DNA of 38,599 bases from Candidatus Limimorpha caballi (lineage in GTDB: Bacteria; Bacteroidota; Bacteroidia; Bacteroidales; F082): contig JAGHUX010000064.1 in assembly GCA_018064605.1 (NCBI GenBank), positions 1 to 38,599 on the forward strand. The letters run 5' to 3'. This document shows, piece by piece, positions 6,728 to 16,474 of the stretch. The first letter of the stretch is position 1. The number at the start of each line of letters is the position of its first letter. The notes below the pieces were generated by a model that did not search any database, was not told the DNA's origin, and worked only from the letters and a program-made list of their open reading frames with translations. The position numbers were made by a program, and so were the translations under genes.

Positions 6728-6970
6728 ATGTGTAAAATGTCAAATGTAAACGTGGGAATAAAAGATTTGGATTTTTCCTCAAAAAGAGGGAAAATTATTG
6801 CTCAATTGTCTGACGGCAGGGTCGTGATTGTGCCAGTATCGTTTTTCCCTGACATTAAAAATCTTTCGATTGAAGAGAGAGAACAATGGATGGTACTTGA
6901 TGATCAATACTTTACATTTGAACATTTGACGAGAGTTTATTCTATACTTGATTTGATGAAACTTTCATAA
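6728..6970 (+). CDS. DUF2442 domain protein
   Basis: A small protein (80 residues from the first ATG, 77 if it begins at MSNVN) with the DUF2442 pattern: a strand pair around GKIIAQLSDGRVVIVPVSFF, then PDIKNLSIEEREQWMVL. DUF2442 proteins are commonly encoded next to DUF4160 proteins and are suspected, not proven, to be the antitoxin-like half of a pair. Here no DUF4160 gene is adjacent. Compare 25548-25841, where the pair is complete and the DUF2442 protein shares DGRxVIV, FPxIKxxSxxERExW. It lies 30 bases upstream of rocD on the same strand. Confidence 0.75.
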   Translation: MCKMSNVNVGIKDLDFSSKRGKIIAQLSDGRVVIVPVSFFPDIKNLSIEEREQWMVLDDQYFTFEHLTRVYSILDLMKLS

Positions 6971-7000
6971 TAATATTAAACTTTTTAAAAAATCACAATC

Positions 7001-8230
7001 ATGGCAGAAGAAAAAATGACTTCTCAGTATGCGATGGAGTTGGAGGCAAAATACGGCGCTCACAACTACCATCCGCTTCCGGTAGTCCTCGCGAAAGGCA
7101 AAGGCGCCAAGGTGTGGGACGTTGAAGGAAAAGAATATTTCGACTTTTTATCAGCTTATTCGGCTGTTAACCAGGGACATTGCCACCCGGCGATCATCAA
7201 GGCGATGACCGACCAGGCCGAACGCCTGACCTTGAGTTCACGCGCTTTCTACAACGACGCACTCGGTCCGTGGGAGAAATATGTGACGGAATATTTCGGT
7301 TACGACAAGGTCCTGCCGATGAACACCGGTGCTGAGGCCGACGAGACAGCATTGAAGCTCGCACGCCGCTGGGGCACCGTCTGCAAGGGCATTCCGAATG
7401 ACGAGACATGCATCGTGTGCTGCGAAGGCAACTTCCACGGCCGCACCATCACCATCATCACCATGTCGAACGACCCTGACTCGTACGCGAACTACGGTCC
7501 TCTGACACCTGGTTTCATCCGCATCCCTTACAACGACCCTGACGCTTTGGAGCAGGTCCTTGCGAAAGACGGCAAGAAGATCGCCGCTTTCCTCGTCGAA
7601 CCTATTCAAGGTGAGGCCGGCGTGTATGTCCCGGATGAAGGCTACCTCAAGAAATGCTACGACATCTGCAAGAAATACAACGTATTGTTCATGGCCGACG
7701 AGGTTCAGTGCGGTATCGCCCGCACGGGCAAGATGCTCGCCTGCGACCACGAAGGCGTCCGTCCTGACGTGCTGATTCTCGGCAAGGCTCTCGGCGGCGG
7801 CGTGGTGCCGGTCTCGGCAGTCCTCGCCGATGACTACATCATGATGAACATCAAACCGGGCGAGCACGGCTCGACATTCGGCGGCAACCCTGTCGCGGCG
7901 AGAGTGTCGATGGCCGCACTTCAGGTCATCAAAGACGAAGGCCTCATGGAAAAAGCCGATTACCTCGGAAAGATCTTCCGTGAGGAAATCATGAAGATCA
8001 AACACCCGATGATTCAGAAGGTTCGCGGTAAAGGCTTGCTCAACGCAGTGATTATCAAGCCTATGAATGGCAAAGAAGCATGGGATGTCTGCCTCAAGAT
8101 GCGCGACAACGGACTGTTGGCAAAACCGACGCACCAGCACATCATCCGCTTCGCACCGCCTCTCGTAATCACCGAAGACGAACTCCGTCAGGCTATTGAA
8201 ATCATCAAGAAGTCGATAATGGAGTTCTAA
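7001..8230 (+). CDS. rocD: Ornithine--oxo-acid aminotransferase
   Basis: A 409-residue class-III PLP aminotransferase of the ornithine aminotransferase type, interconverting ornithine plus 2-oxoglutarate with glutamate semialdehyde plus glutamate. Visible hallmarks are [15 protein letters not shown] near the start, [15 protein letters not shown] (108-122), GNFHGRT (143-149), [10 protein letters not shown] (199-208), the cofactor Asp in [13 protein letters not shown] (231-243), and the Schiff-base lysine in [10 protein letters not shown] (Lys262). [13 protein letters not shown] completes the signature. Length is normal. A hairpin terminator follows at 8251. Confidence 0.96.
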   Translation: MAEEKMTSQYAMELEAKYGAHNYHPLPVVLAKGKGAKVWDVEGKEYFDFLSAYSAVNQGHCHPAIIKAMTDQAERLTLSSRAFYNDALGPWEKYVTEYFGYDKVLPMNTGAEADETALKLARRWGTVCKGIPNDETCIVCCEGNFHGRTITIITMSNDPDSYANYGPLTPGFIRIPYNDPDALEQVLAKDGKKIAAFLVEPIQGEAGVYVPDEGYLKKCYDICKKYNVLFMADEVQCGIARTGKMLACDHEGVRPDVLILGKALGGGVVPVSAVLADDYIMMNIKPGEHGSTFGGNPVAARVSMAALQVIKDEGLMEKADYLGKIFREEIMKIKHPMIQKVRGKGLLNAVIIKPMNGKEAWDVCLKMRDNGLLAKPTHQHIIRFAPPLVITEDELRQAIEIIKKSIMEF

Positions 8231-8250
8231 AGTCGATAATTTTTCAAACA

Positions 8251-8291
8251 AAAGGTGCACCGAGACTTGTAGTTTTGGTGCACCTTTTTTT
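8251..8291 (+). terminator. rocD terminator
   Basis: An 11-bp stem AAAGGTGCACC (8251-8261) pairs with GGTGCACCTTT (8277-8287), followed by a T run. Confidence 0.85.
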
Positions 8292-8296
8292 GTAAC

Positions 8297-8925
8297 TGTC
8301 CGATAAAACTTTTTTGAGGGCGAAAAATAAGGGCTGATTCCCGTTTGGAAATTCAGCCCTTTGTGTTATTTTACTGTACTACAAAAATCAAAAATAACAT
8401 GGGGAAAGTACAGATTTTTTCGGACAACCGCTATACGGTCAGGTGAAAAAATTGCTTGACAAGTCAAAAATCCTCCAAATCAGGCGTTCACGTCCGCGGC
8501 CACCAACGACTCGGGCATCGACCCAGATGAAATCGTGGCCATCTACCGCAAAAGAGAGGGGCTTGTCTTCAGGCTATCACACACGCGTTTGATGAGAATC
8601 AATGGGTTAGAAATCATTTTTGCTCGTTTTCAATTTTTATCGGACAGCAATCGTCTCAAATATGTTTTACTGATTTTTTCACAAATAAGACACAAGGATA
8701 CAACAGAATGAAAATTTTGTCAAGTGAAAAATGATGATAGTGTCCCCAAAATTTCATACCAAAGGTTAAAGCGATTGTCTTTGCGAAAAATTCAAAAGAA
8801 ATGAGTGACACAAAGAAAATCAGCTGCCGCAAGTACACGGCGGAATTCAAGGCAAAGGGCTGACTTCAAATAGAAATCAGCCCTTGTTTTTTGTCCTCAA
8901 AAGAGTTTTATCGGACAACAAGAAT
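8297..8925. mobile_element. Decayed insertion-sequence composite, IS3-like
   Basis: The outer ends are inverted repeats of about 45 bases: TGTCCGATAAAACTTTTTTG at 8298 on, and its counterpart ending GTTTTATCGGACA at 8925. Each also carries a GGGCTGA...TCAGCCC hairpin just inside. Another end-like word (TTTTTATCGGACAGCAA) lies at about 8634-8650. The only recognisable coding piece is 8801-8863, reading MSDTKKISCRKYTAEFKAK. This resembles the start of an IS3-family OrfA and is cut off at the hairpin. A frame near 8505-8560 (IDPDEIVAIYRKRE) may be another transposase scrap. No intact transposase remains; at least two insertions or deletions are needed to explain it. Confidence 0.7.
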
Positions 8926-8936
8926 AAAAAATCCGT

Positions 8937-11900
8937 TTATTTCGTGACGGTGACAATCTTCGTGACAACATCATCGATTGTACTGATTCTCAATATATAA
9001 GAACCTTGCGAGAACCGCGACACGTCAACGGTTTCCTTGTCATTCGCAACTTCCGCGTCAAACACCACCTTGCCTGAAACAGATATTATGGTGATGCGCT
9101 TCATCCCTTCACAAATGATATTCATTTCGGCGTTTGCCGGATTCGGATAGACTTCAACGGCGACAGAGTTTTCTTCAACGCCGGTGATGTCCGAGAAATT
9201 AGCCGTAACGTTCATGTCGCGCGTCACTTCAAAACTGTAAACCGCTGATGTTGAGAGCTCTGTCCCGTTTTCCGTCCAATTTACAAAAATGTAGTTGGTG
9301 TTCGCAACGGCTGTGACAGTGACGGTCTCGCCTTCATCGTAAGTGCCGCCGCCCGAGACAGTGCCGCCCGCCGTCGGGTTCGCGGTGACGGTGACGTTGT
9401 ATGTCGGGACAGGACTCAACTCAAAGTTGGCGACGAGGTTTCTGTCTGAAGTGACCATGAACGTGTAGCTTGCGCTTGTCGAGACGACATTCGAGCCTTC
9501 TTTCCAGTTGACGAAGTGATAGCCGCTGTTCGGGCTCGCCGTGACAGTCACCGATGTGCCTTCATCGTATGTTCCGCCGCCCGAGACGGTGCCGCCCGCC
9601 GTCGGGTTCGCGGTGACGGTGACGTTGTATGTCGGAATCGGAATCAACTCGAAATATGCAACGAGGTTTCTATTTGAAGTGACTGTGAACGTGTAGCTTG
9701 AGCTTGTAGAGACGACTGTCGAGCCTTCTTTCCAGTTGACGAAGTGATAGCCCGCGTTCGGAGTCGCCGTCACTGTTGCCGATGTGCCTTCATCGTAGGT
9801 GCCGCCGCCGGAGACAATGCCGCCCGACGTCGGGTTCGCCGTGACGCTGACGTTGTATGTCGGGACAGGACTCAACTCAAAGTTGGCGACGAGGTTTCTG
9901 TTTGAAGTGACCGTGAACGTGTAGCTTGCGCTTGTCGAGACGACCGTCGAGCCTTCTTTCCAGTTGACGAAGTGATAGCCCGCATTCGGAGTCGCCGTCA
10001 CTGTTGCCGATGTGCCTTCATCGTAGGTGCCGCCGCCCGAGACAGTGCCGCCCGACGTCGGGTTCGCTGTGACGGTGACGTTGTATGTAGGAATCGGAAT
10101 CAACTCGAAATATGCGACTAGGCTTCTGTCTGAAGTGACCGTGAACGTGTAGTTTGAGCTTGTCGATACGATCGTCGAGCCTTCTTTCCAGTTGACGAAG
10201 TGATAGCCCGCGTTCGGAGTCGCCGTCACGGTCGCCGTCGTACCTTCATCGTATGTTCCGCCGCCCGAGACAGTGCCGCCAGCCGTCGGGTTCGCAGTGA
10301 CGTTGACGTTGTACGTCTCGATGATTTCCTGTTTTGTTATCGCATTCGACCAGAAAATGTCTGAAGTTCCGTTTGTTTTCACACCCCATTTATATTGTCC
10401 GGCAGAGACGGTGCTCCATCCGTTGTCGTTGTACGACATGCCGTTGACGTTGCTTGAAAGAGTCGCCTGTGAACCTGTCGCGACATTCTTGCGATAGACG
10501 GTATATGTATCTTTAGAAACCTTGCCGCTTATCTTTGACAATGTGATGTCGTCAATGTCTATGTAGAATTGGTCATGGCAGTTGAAGTGGCGGATTGCGA
10601 CCCATATCTGCTGTCCCGAATACTGGCTCAGGTCAACGGTGAACTGATGCCACGTGCCTTGGTCTTTGGCTGTCAGCGTCCACTCCTGGATTGTGGTGAA
10701 CGCCGAAGCGTTTGTGTTGTTTGTGGTGGAGACCTCAACGCTGAAATGTTCCGCTGCGTAGTTCGCATCCTGGCCGCAAGCCCAGAAGCTTATCTGTGTG
10801 TAACGGTCTTTTGTCGGGCAGATGAGATAGTTATCCGGATACAAGATGCCTTCGTTATTATCATACGACTGCGAAAGGACGAGGTCGTTAGAGCCGTTGT
10901 GACCATTGCCTGTACCCATCATTTCCGAACCGACCATCCAGTTGTGACCGTCGCCGTCGGCATCTATCGTCGTCCAGCCTTGCAGACTGCTGTTGTCAAA
11001 ATTGAATGTCACGGACTCGCATGACTCCCATGCAACATTTACTTTCGAATCACTGACTTCAGTGGCTGTGACCTGAAGCGGCTGCGGCTGTGGCTGTCCT
11101 CCCAAGGTGACTGTGAAGGAGATTGTCTCGCCAGCTGATGATATTGATGAAATGTGAATGTTGTTGTCAAGGCTTCCGTTGATGAGAAACGCATGAGGGT
11201 TTGTCGTCGCGTCAAATGCGGTGCGTCCCACCTGTGAGCTGAAATGCGCGTTGTTGTAATTTCCATTCTGCGTCGTCGTCCCGTTCGGGCGGTAAATGTA
11301 AACCTCATCGAAATTAGAATAACCATCATATTCCCTGTTTCCCATCCCGTCTGCTGCCGTGTTTATCCTGTAAATCAACAATCCGGAGCCAGGAATAGCC
11401 GCCTCCACGCTCTTTTTCCTGTACTCCAGGATGTAATACTGCCCCGGACTTGTGCTTGCAATCTTGTAGCAGTTGTTTGTGCTTGACGACAGGTCATGCA
11501 GTGAATATGTTCCGTTGCTGGTGATTTCCGGTATGTTGTCAATCCAGTTGCCGTATCTGTATTTCATATATGCGCCCATGTGCTGCGGCGGATTGGCGTT
11601 ATATTCCATCAGGTCCCAAAGGCCGACAGGGTTCAGGTTTGTCCCATAATAATAATGATACAGGTCGGGTGCGCCCAAAGAGTGGTTCATCTCATGGCAC
11701 ATCGTCGAGGTGTCGAAATAGCCTTCACCGGCATCCGCCAGCTGGAAATTGAATGTATAAACTCTCTTGCCGTTGATGTAGGCATATTCGTTGTACAGTG
11801 ACCACTGATGAGGCCAGAGCAGGCTGCTCCATGCACCCGGCTCGCCCCTGACGATGAAACACACATTGTCAACAAAACCGTCATTGTCATAATCAATGTT

Positions 11901-12653
11901 CAGACTGCTCGGAACCATATTGTTGGAATTGACATAATTCACGGCGTTCTTCAGCAATGCCTGTTCACGCTGCATCCTCTCATTGCCATCGTTGCCGCCT
12001 TGATAGCCTTCCGGATTCGAGTAGCTGTATTCCTGGTAATATCCTCTGTTGTGGCTGTCCTGATATGAGACAATCTGATTGCCGTTGGGGGCGGGATAGA
12101 ATGTCGTCTGGATGTTGAGCTGGTTGTACGACACTTCCGCGAAATATCCCTGCATCGACTGGCTCGAAGTATTGATGTTGAACATGTTGTTCACTGACTG
12201 GAACGAGTTCTGGAAATTGCCGTCATCAGCGAAACGTATGAAAATCACGATGTTGTTTATCGTGCCGTGGTTCGTCTCGCGTGTTCTTTTTTGCTCCACC
12301 TTCAGATGTTCGGGCACGTCCCACGCCTTTCTCATCTGCATACGTTTCTCAGCAGAGATGTTCAGATATGGTGTGAGACTTTCCGCAGGGTTCGAACGGC
12401 CGGCAATCAGCTGTGTCGGGATGAGCTTGTCGTCCGACAAGTCGGCATAGACATAATAACCTGTGCTTGGGTTTAGGATAATCGTAAAACCTTGTGCATC
12501 ATGCAGATAGTTGTAAAATTCATCGCCTGAAGCGAAACACTCGAATTTTGCCCCGTCAGGCTGGCTGAGCGTCACACGGACATTTCTCAAATACGCCGCA
12601 TTTGCCGCGGTCACCATCGCGAGCAACAGAAAAAATAGAATGTGCTTTTTCAT
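8937..12653 (-). CDS. Secreted M6 metalloprotease with InlB-type repeats and T9SS tail
   Basis: A 1238-residue secreted protease. A signal peptide spans residues 1-19 (cleaved near ANA-AYL). The immune-inhibitor-A-like M6 catalytic domain covers about 85-515, with zinc site HEMNHSLGAPD (320-330). A choice-of-anchor-J/cleaved-adhesin module starts near 547 (TFNFDNSSLQGW) and runs to about 705 (FYIDIDDITL). From about 780 to 1158 are five divergent InlB B-repeats of exactly 76 residues (GGGTYDEG, NAGYHFVNWKEG); the fifth has diverged. The last ~75 residues are a type IX sorting domain (VEVYPNPANAEMNI, then a SGKVV-like strand). It is likely exported by Sec, passed through T9SS and fixed to or shed from the surface. 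The gene is monocistronic and bounded by IS scars. Confidence 0.94.
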   Translation of the reverse strand: MKKHILFFLLLAMVTAANAAYLRNVRVTLSQPDGAKFECFASGDEFYNYLHDAQGFTIILNPSTGYYVYADLSDDKLIPTQLIAGRSNPAESLTPYLNISAEKRMQMRKAWDVPEHLKVEQKRTRETNHGTINNIVIFIRFADDGNFQNSFQSVNNMFNINTSSQSMQGYFAEVSYNQLNIQTTFYPAPNGNQIVSYQDSHNRGYYQEYSYSNPEGYQGGNDGNERMQREQALLKNAVNYVNSNNMVPSSLNIDYDNDGFVDNVCFIVRGEPGAWSSLLWPHQWSLYNEYAYINGKRVYTFNFQLADAGEGYFDTSTMCHEMNHSLGAPDLYHYYYGTNLNPVGLWDLMEYNANPPQHMGAYMKYRYGNWIDNIPEITSNGTYSLHDLSSSTNNCYKIASTSPGQYYILEYRKKSVEAAIPGSGLLIYRINTAADGMGNREYDGYSNFDEVYIYRPNGTTTQNGNYNNAHFSSQVGRTAFDATTNPHAFLINGSLDNNIHISSISSAGETISFTVTLGGQPQPQPLQVTATEVSDSKVNVAWESCESVTFNFDNSSLQGWTTIDADGDGHNWMVGSEMMGTGNGHNGSNDLVLSQSYDNNEGILYPDNYLICPTKDRYTQISFWACGQDANYAAEHFSVEVSTTNNTNASAFTTIQEWTLTAKDQGTWHQFTVDLSQYSGQQIWVAIRHFNCHDQFYIDIDDITLSKISGKVSKDTYTVYRKNVATGSQATLSSNVNGMSYNDNGWSTVSAGQYKWGVKTNGTSDIFWSNAITKQEIIETYNVNVTANPTAGGTVSGGGTYDEGTTATVTATPNAGYHFVNWKEGSTIVSTSSNYTFTVTSDRSLVAYFELIPIPTYNVTVTANPTSGGTVSGGGTYDEGTSATVTATPNAGYHFVNWKEGSTVVSTSASYTFTVTSNRNLVANFELSPVPTYNVSVTANPTSGGIVSGGGTYDEGTSATVTATPNAGYHFVNWKEGSTVVSTSSSYTFTVTSNRNLVAYFELIPIPTYNVTVTANPTAGGTVSGGGTYDEGTSVTVTASPNSGYHFVNWKEGSNVVSTSASYTFMVTSDRNLVANFELSPVPTYNVTVTANPTAGGTVSGGGTYDEGETVTVTAVANTNYIFVNWTENGTELSTSAVYSFEVTRDMNVTANFSDITGVEENSVAVEVYPNPANAEMNIICEGMKRITIISVSGKVVFDAEVANDKETVDVSRFSQGSYILRISTIDDVVTKIVTVTK
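9176..10316 (-). repeat. Five tandem 228-bp repeats inside the protease gene
   Basis: The word GACGTTGTAT (one copy GACGTTGTAC) recurs at 9393, 9621, 9849, 10077 and 10305, exactly 228 bases apart. Units encode 76-residue B-repeats. Neighbouring copies are nearly identical, so copy number can change by recombination. Confidence 0.95.
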
Positions 12654-12740
12654 TTTTATGGATTTTTGAAGGTTTTTGAAGAATTTTTAATTTTTCAATT
12701 ATTGCTTTTTTCGTGCCAGAGATAAAAACCTTTGACGGCG

Positions 12741-12748
12741 CAAAGATA
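12741..12748 (-). promoter_or_regulatory. Promoter -7 box of the M6 protease gene
   Basis: Minus-strand TATCTTTG followed by CG matches TAnnTTTG, giving a leader of about 80 bases. It lies directly beside the IS-end relic at 12761. Confidence 0.55.
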
Positions 12749-12760
12749 TAAAATTTTTTA

Positions 12761-12852
12761 TCGCTGTCCGAGAAAAACTGAAAACGTATAAAAAGGCTGT
12801 GGAAGTCAACGTGATACATCAGCGTGCTCCTCACCATCGTCGCCAGGCCGGA
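12761..12852. mobile_element. IS-end relic, partial
   Basis: This aligns with 16141-16232: CTGTCCGAGAAAAACTGAAA, a central GTGGAAGTCAACGTGA, and CACCATCGTCGCCAGGCCG. The far end (TTTTATCGTACAGCAA in the complete copy) is missing. Confidence 0.65.
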
Positions 12853-12925
12853 GGAGCTCTTCTGACGTTTGCGCACAGCGATTAATCTCGCAAATCTTTA
12901 CCACAAAATCCTCAAGTCATTAAGT

Positions 12926-13137
12926 ATTTTATCATGCTAAATCCCATAAATAACAGGATTTCTAAAAAGGATTCCATTCATTTCCTACCCTTCCATGTCT
13001 GTTATCCGAGAGCAACAATCTGAAAAATCATGTAATCTTTTAAAAATGGTGTTCCCATTAAAAAAATAATATAATTTTGCAATGTAAAACAAACTGGGAT
13101 TTATCAGCTTGACTTGACAACAAAGTGGTTTGAAGAA
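12926..13137 (+). repeat. ~210-bp dispersed repeat, copy 1, with promoter
   Basis: This is about four-fifths identical to 18533-18743 over its whole length. Shared blocks include ACAGGATTT, CCATTCATTTCCTACC, AGAGCAACAATCT, CATGTAATCTTTTAAAAATG and GGATTTATCA. A TAATTTTG promoter box lies at 13072-13079. This would start a ~230-base leader for the AAA+ gene at 13319; 13138-13318 shows no further gene I can support. Confidence 0.85.
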
Positions 13138-13318
13138 ATGGGTACACCATGTATGTCTTATTACGATTTTTGCTTGTTTGTTTTACAACATTGAAATAAG
13201 TGAAAAATTTGACATGACAAAATCTCGGGTGAATTTTTGTTGCTCATAATTTTAAGAAGTCAATAATTTATTAGTGTTGCGCAATTAAGAATATCATAAA
13301 TCTCAAAAACAAAGCATT

Positions 13319-16024
13319 ATGGCTTGGAACTATAGAAAAAGAGTAAAAATAGCTCCTGGTGTCTATTTGAACATCAGCAAGAAAGGCGTGAGTACAACTA
13401 TCGGAGTGCGTGGTGCAAGCATGACTTTCGGCAAAAATGGAACGTATGTAAACACAGGCATACCAGGCACAGGCTTCTATAGCAGAAAAAAAATAGGAGG
13501 CAAACAAGTAACTCCAACAGACTCTTTCGTAAGCACACCAGGACAGCCAAAACAGTATTCACACGGGGAGTACGTCATGGGATTCTGCGCGTGTATTGTA
13601 GGAGCCATAGCTATGCTTATTGGGGGACTTTTTGCTGGAGGCTTTCTTTGGTGGATAGGCTTTATATTCTTTGCCATTGGTGGTATTGGACAGTTTTCCA
13701 ATATGCAACGAACCAACACCTCTGAAGGAGACAATATTGAGGATTCAAAATACATTAAAGCTGCGAGAGAAGAGCTCAATAAATCTCACACAGAATTAGA
13801 GAAACGAATCTTAAAGAATTTTATAGATTGTTATACTCTTGTTGATGAGATTGATGAAGAAGAAGGTATTATCGAATCTCTGAAAGAATCTGGCAAGAAT
13901 CAAGAGCTTCTTCCTGAGCATGAGCAAAAACTGAAGGAAGCAAAAGAGAAATTGAATAACATACAATACGACGTTGATTTAGAATTGACGGAGGAGGAAA
14001 AGAATTCTTACGAAGAGTTCTGTCAAAAGTTCGAGATTCTTTTGACATCAGACAAGGTATGGAGAATTAATAGTAGTGAAAGAACTTCTCAAATAAAATC
14101 TTCTGCTCAATACTCTGTGACAAGGACAACAACTAGCGTAGGGGTAGGTGTATTCAATTACATAAAGTCACAGTATGACGTGCCAATCATCAATGATAGA
14201 ACTGTACAACTTTATTTTTATCCAAAGTTTTTGATAGTTGCAACAAGTCCAAGTTCATTCTCTGTGATACCTTATTCTTCTGTATCCTTGAATGGACTTA
14301 GAAGACGTTTTAATGAGGAAGAATCCCTTCCTGCCGACTCAAAACATTTGGGTTATACATGGAAATATGTCAACAAATCTGGAGGTCCTGACAAAAGATT
14401 TGCTGATAACAAACAAATTCCTGTAATGGAATACGGTGATTTGACCATAGATTATGCAGCTAGTTCATCACGATTCCAATTTAGCAACTCGGATGCTCTT
14501 ATCGCTTTTGCTGATTCATTTGCAGAAATAAAATATGGAAGCAAAAACAACACCTCATTTGTATCTTCATTATTCACATCAGGCAAGTCGTCAAAAGGAA
14601 GTGATTATTTTGAAAATGTAAGTTACGCTGCTAACAATTTGTACAATCACGTCAAGAAACTAAATCGAAACATGGCTGTAAAAGCGATGTTGGCGAAGTA
14701 TGATGAACAGTTTTCAAAGTTGGATAGCATTGATGTAGGAGAAATTAGCCCAAGACTGTTAATCATATGCTTGTCTGATGTAATTAAGAGCTATGAAGGT
14801 TTGGGACACAAGTTTGACTTAGATACAGAAGAGGGACTTGGGTTGGCTAACTTTGTTGTCCGATTGATTTCACCACAGCACGATATCGTCTATAACAGTG
14901 AAGCGTTGATGCGATCAGACGGAAGAAATGCTGTCAAGCCATTCCTTGACTCTTTTAAATCTTCTTTTACAACAACTTTCCCTGAGGACAAATTCTTCGT
15001 TATTGAAATGATGAGAGCAGATGATATAGATGACGAACTCGTTTCAAAATATGCCATATTGCTTTATCGTTTTGCATCGATAATCGCGAAAGCCGATAAT
15101 GTCGTTACCGAAAAAGAAGCAAAGTGGCTTGAACATATTATGTCATTTGCTTCAGTTGAAGGTGGTTCAAAAAATGGTAGCAACGTTAAGAGTTCTTCTA
15201 AAAAAAATTCACAGAAAGAGGGTGATTCTGACCCGGAAAACGAGTTGAAATCTTTGATTGGCCTGGCTCCTGTCAAAGAAGAGGTGTCGAAACTTACGAA
15301 CTTTATCAAGATTCAACAAATGCGTGAACAAAAAGGTATGGCAACGGCTCCCATGTCATATCATTGCGTTTTTACAGGCAATCCAGGAACAGGCAAAACA
15401 ACTGTTGCAAGAATTGTGGCTGAAATTTATAAAAGCCTTGGAATACTTAAAAAAGGACATTTGGTTGAAACCGATCGCTCTGGTTTGGTTGCCGAATATG
15501 TTGGACAAACAGCCGTAAAAACCAATAAGATTATCGACAAAGCTTTGGATGGTGTGTTGTTTATCGATGAGGCTTATTCTTTAGTTCAAGGTGGTTCGAA
15601 TGACTACGGTACAGAGGCAATATCAACATTGCTTAAGCGTATGGAGGACGACCGCGACCGACTTGTAGTGATACTTGCCGGATATTCCGATGAGATGAAG
15701 CAATTCATCGACTCAAATCCAGGATTACAATCGCGTTTCAATCGTTATATTAACTTTGTTGATTATGATGCAGATGAACTACAAAAGATATTTATGCTCA
15801 ACATCAACAAGAATGAATATAAATTGTCTCCCGAAGCGGAACAGAAATTGAAGGCTGTCTTAACAAAAGCAGTTGAGGGAAAGGATAAAAACTTCGGAAA
15901 TGGACGTTTTGTGCGTAATTTATTTGAAAAAACCATAGAAAATCAGGCAACACGTCTATCCTCTGCAGGGAATATAACAAATGAACTGCTCGCAGCTATT
16001 GAAGCAATTGACATTCCTGAGTGA
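13319..16024 (+). CDS. DUF4236 / TerB-like / CbbX-type AAA+ membrane ATPase
   Basis: A 901-residue protein with four visible parts. Residues 1-58 are a DUF4236 domain (WNYRKRVKIAPGVYLNISKK, VRGASMTFGKNGTYVNTGIP). Residues 84-125 form two close transmembrane helices. Residues about 140-235 are strongly charged and probably coiled coil. A middle region (300-610) ends in a TerB-like helical motif, AKADNVVTEKEAKWLEHIM (590-608). After a Ser/Lys linker comes a CbbX/SpoVK-type AAA+ domain: Walker A GNPGTGKTT (687-695), Walker B GVLFIDEAYS (745-754), arginine-finger region SRFNRY (805-810), sensor 2 GNGRFVRN (860-867). The family remodels protein complexes; the target here is unknown. No partner gene is adjacent, so it may act alone at the inner membrane. 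Possibly stress or defence related, by its TerB-like part and accessory location. Confidence 0.88.
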   Translation: MAWNYRKRVKIAPGVYLNISKKGVSTTIGVRGASMTFGKNGTYVNTGIPGTGFYSRKKIGGKQVTPTDSFVSTPGQPKQYSHGEYVMGFCACIVGAIAMLIGGLFAGGFLWWIGFIFFAIGGIGQFSNMQRTNTSEGDNIEDSKYIKAAREELNKSHTELEKRILKNFIDCYTLVDEIDEEEGIIESLKESGKNQELLPEHEQKLKEAKEKLNNIQYDVDLELTEEEKNSYEEFCQKFEILLTSDKVWRINSSERTSQIKSSAQYSVTRTTTSVGVGVFNYIKSQYDVPIINDRTVQLYFYPKFLIVATSPSSFSVIPYSSVSLNGLRRRFNEEESLPADSKHLGYTWKYVNKSGGPDKRFADNKQIPVMEYGDLTIDYAASSSRFQFSNSDALIAFADSFAEIKYGSKNNTSFVSSLFTSGKSSKGSDYFENVSYAANNLYNHVKKLNRNMAVKAMLAKYDEQFSKLDSIDVGEISPRLLIICLSDVIKSYEGLGHKFDLDTEEGLGLANFVVRLISPQHDIVYNSEALMRSDGRNAVKPFLDSFKSSFTTTFPEDKFFVIEMMRADDIDDELVSKYAILLYRFASIIAKADNVVTEKEAKWLEHIMSFASVEGGSKNGSNVKSSSKKNSQKEGDSDPENELKSLIGLAPVKEEVSKLTNFIKIQQMREQKGMATAPMSYHCVFTGNPGTGKTTVARIVAEIYKSLGILKKGHLVETDRSGLVAEYVGQTAVKTNKIIDKALDGVLFIDEAYSLVQGGSNDYGTEAISTLLKRMEDDRDRLVVILAGYSDEMKQFIDSNPGLQSRFNRYINFVDYDADELQKIFMLNINKNEYKLSPEAEQKLKAVLTKAVEGKDKNFGNGRFVRNLFEKTIENQATRLSSAGNITNELLAAIEAIDIPE

Positions 16025-16140
16025 TATGAAACAAAGTTTGGCTAACCAGTAATTTTTCTGTTGTTTGTAGATTTGGAATTTTAAAGTCCTTCATAATGAC
16101 TTTTTTACTTCGCTGAACTTAATAGTTTCAAGAAAATTTA

Positions 16141-16257
16141 TTGCTGTCCGAGAAAAACTGAAAACTTTTGAAAAGACTGTGGAGGTCAACGTGACACATA
16201 AACGAAACTCTCACCATCGTCGCCAGGCCGAAGCCACAAGGTTTTATCGTACAGCAA
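16141..16257. mobile_element. 117-bp miniature element with IS-like inverted ends
   Basis: It begins TTGCTGTCCGAGAAAA and ends TTTTATCGTACAGCAA, which are inverted copies with two mismatches. Partial relatives are at 12761-12852 and 20022-20065, and the ends resemble those of the scar at 8297-8925. There is no coding capacity, so it is a MITE-like derivative or a collapsed IS. Confidence 0.6.
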
Positions 16258-16330
16258 TATAAGTTTTATGGTGTAGTCACCTTCATCTGTGTTTGCTTTG
16301 CCGCTATTCCAGAAGTTGCTTTTCTATGAC

Positions 16331-16462
16331 ATGTTGAATGAAAAAAATCATCGTGGCGAACAGCTACAGGAAGCCGTCGAAGAGCGTGAAATCGACCGCC
16401 TCGTCTATGACCTCTACGGCTTGTCGGATGATGAAATCGCGATAGTGGAAGGAACAAACTAA
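16331..16462 (+). pseudogene. C-terminal tail of a type IIG restriction-methylase (relic 1)
   Basis: The frame ends EEREIDRLVYDLYGLSDDEI then AIVEGTN and a TAA at 16460-16462. The run EIDRLVYxLYGLxxxEIxIVE is the usual C-terminus of Eco57I-like fused restriction-methyltransferases. Nothing upstream resembles the methylase or endonuclease domains, so only the last ~35 codons survive. A near twin is at 18123-18242. A short frame 16475-16555 (MTTLKELYTTLKSLKDMNIA plus seven residues) follows and may be the start of a lost next gene. Confidence 0.75.
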
Positions 16463-16474
16463 AATGTCACAACC

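Noticed and set aside
7238..8260. Long open frame antisense to rocD (about 340 codons)
   Set aside because: It mirrors the third-position bias of rocD, has no family resemblance and no ribosome-binding site.
13140..13196. Short frame MGTPCMSYYDFCLFVLQH
   Set aside because: Eighteen codons at the edge of the dispersed repeat, no ribosome-binding site, no likeness to anything known to me.
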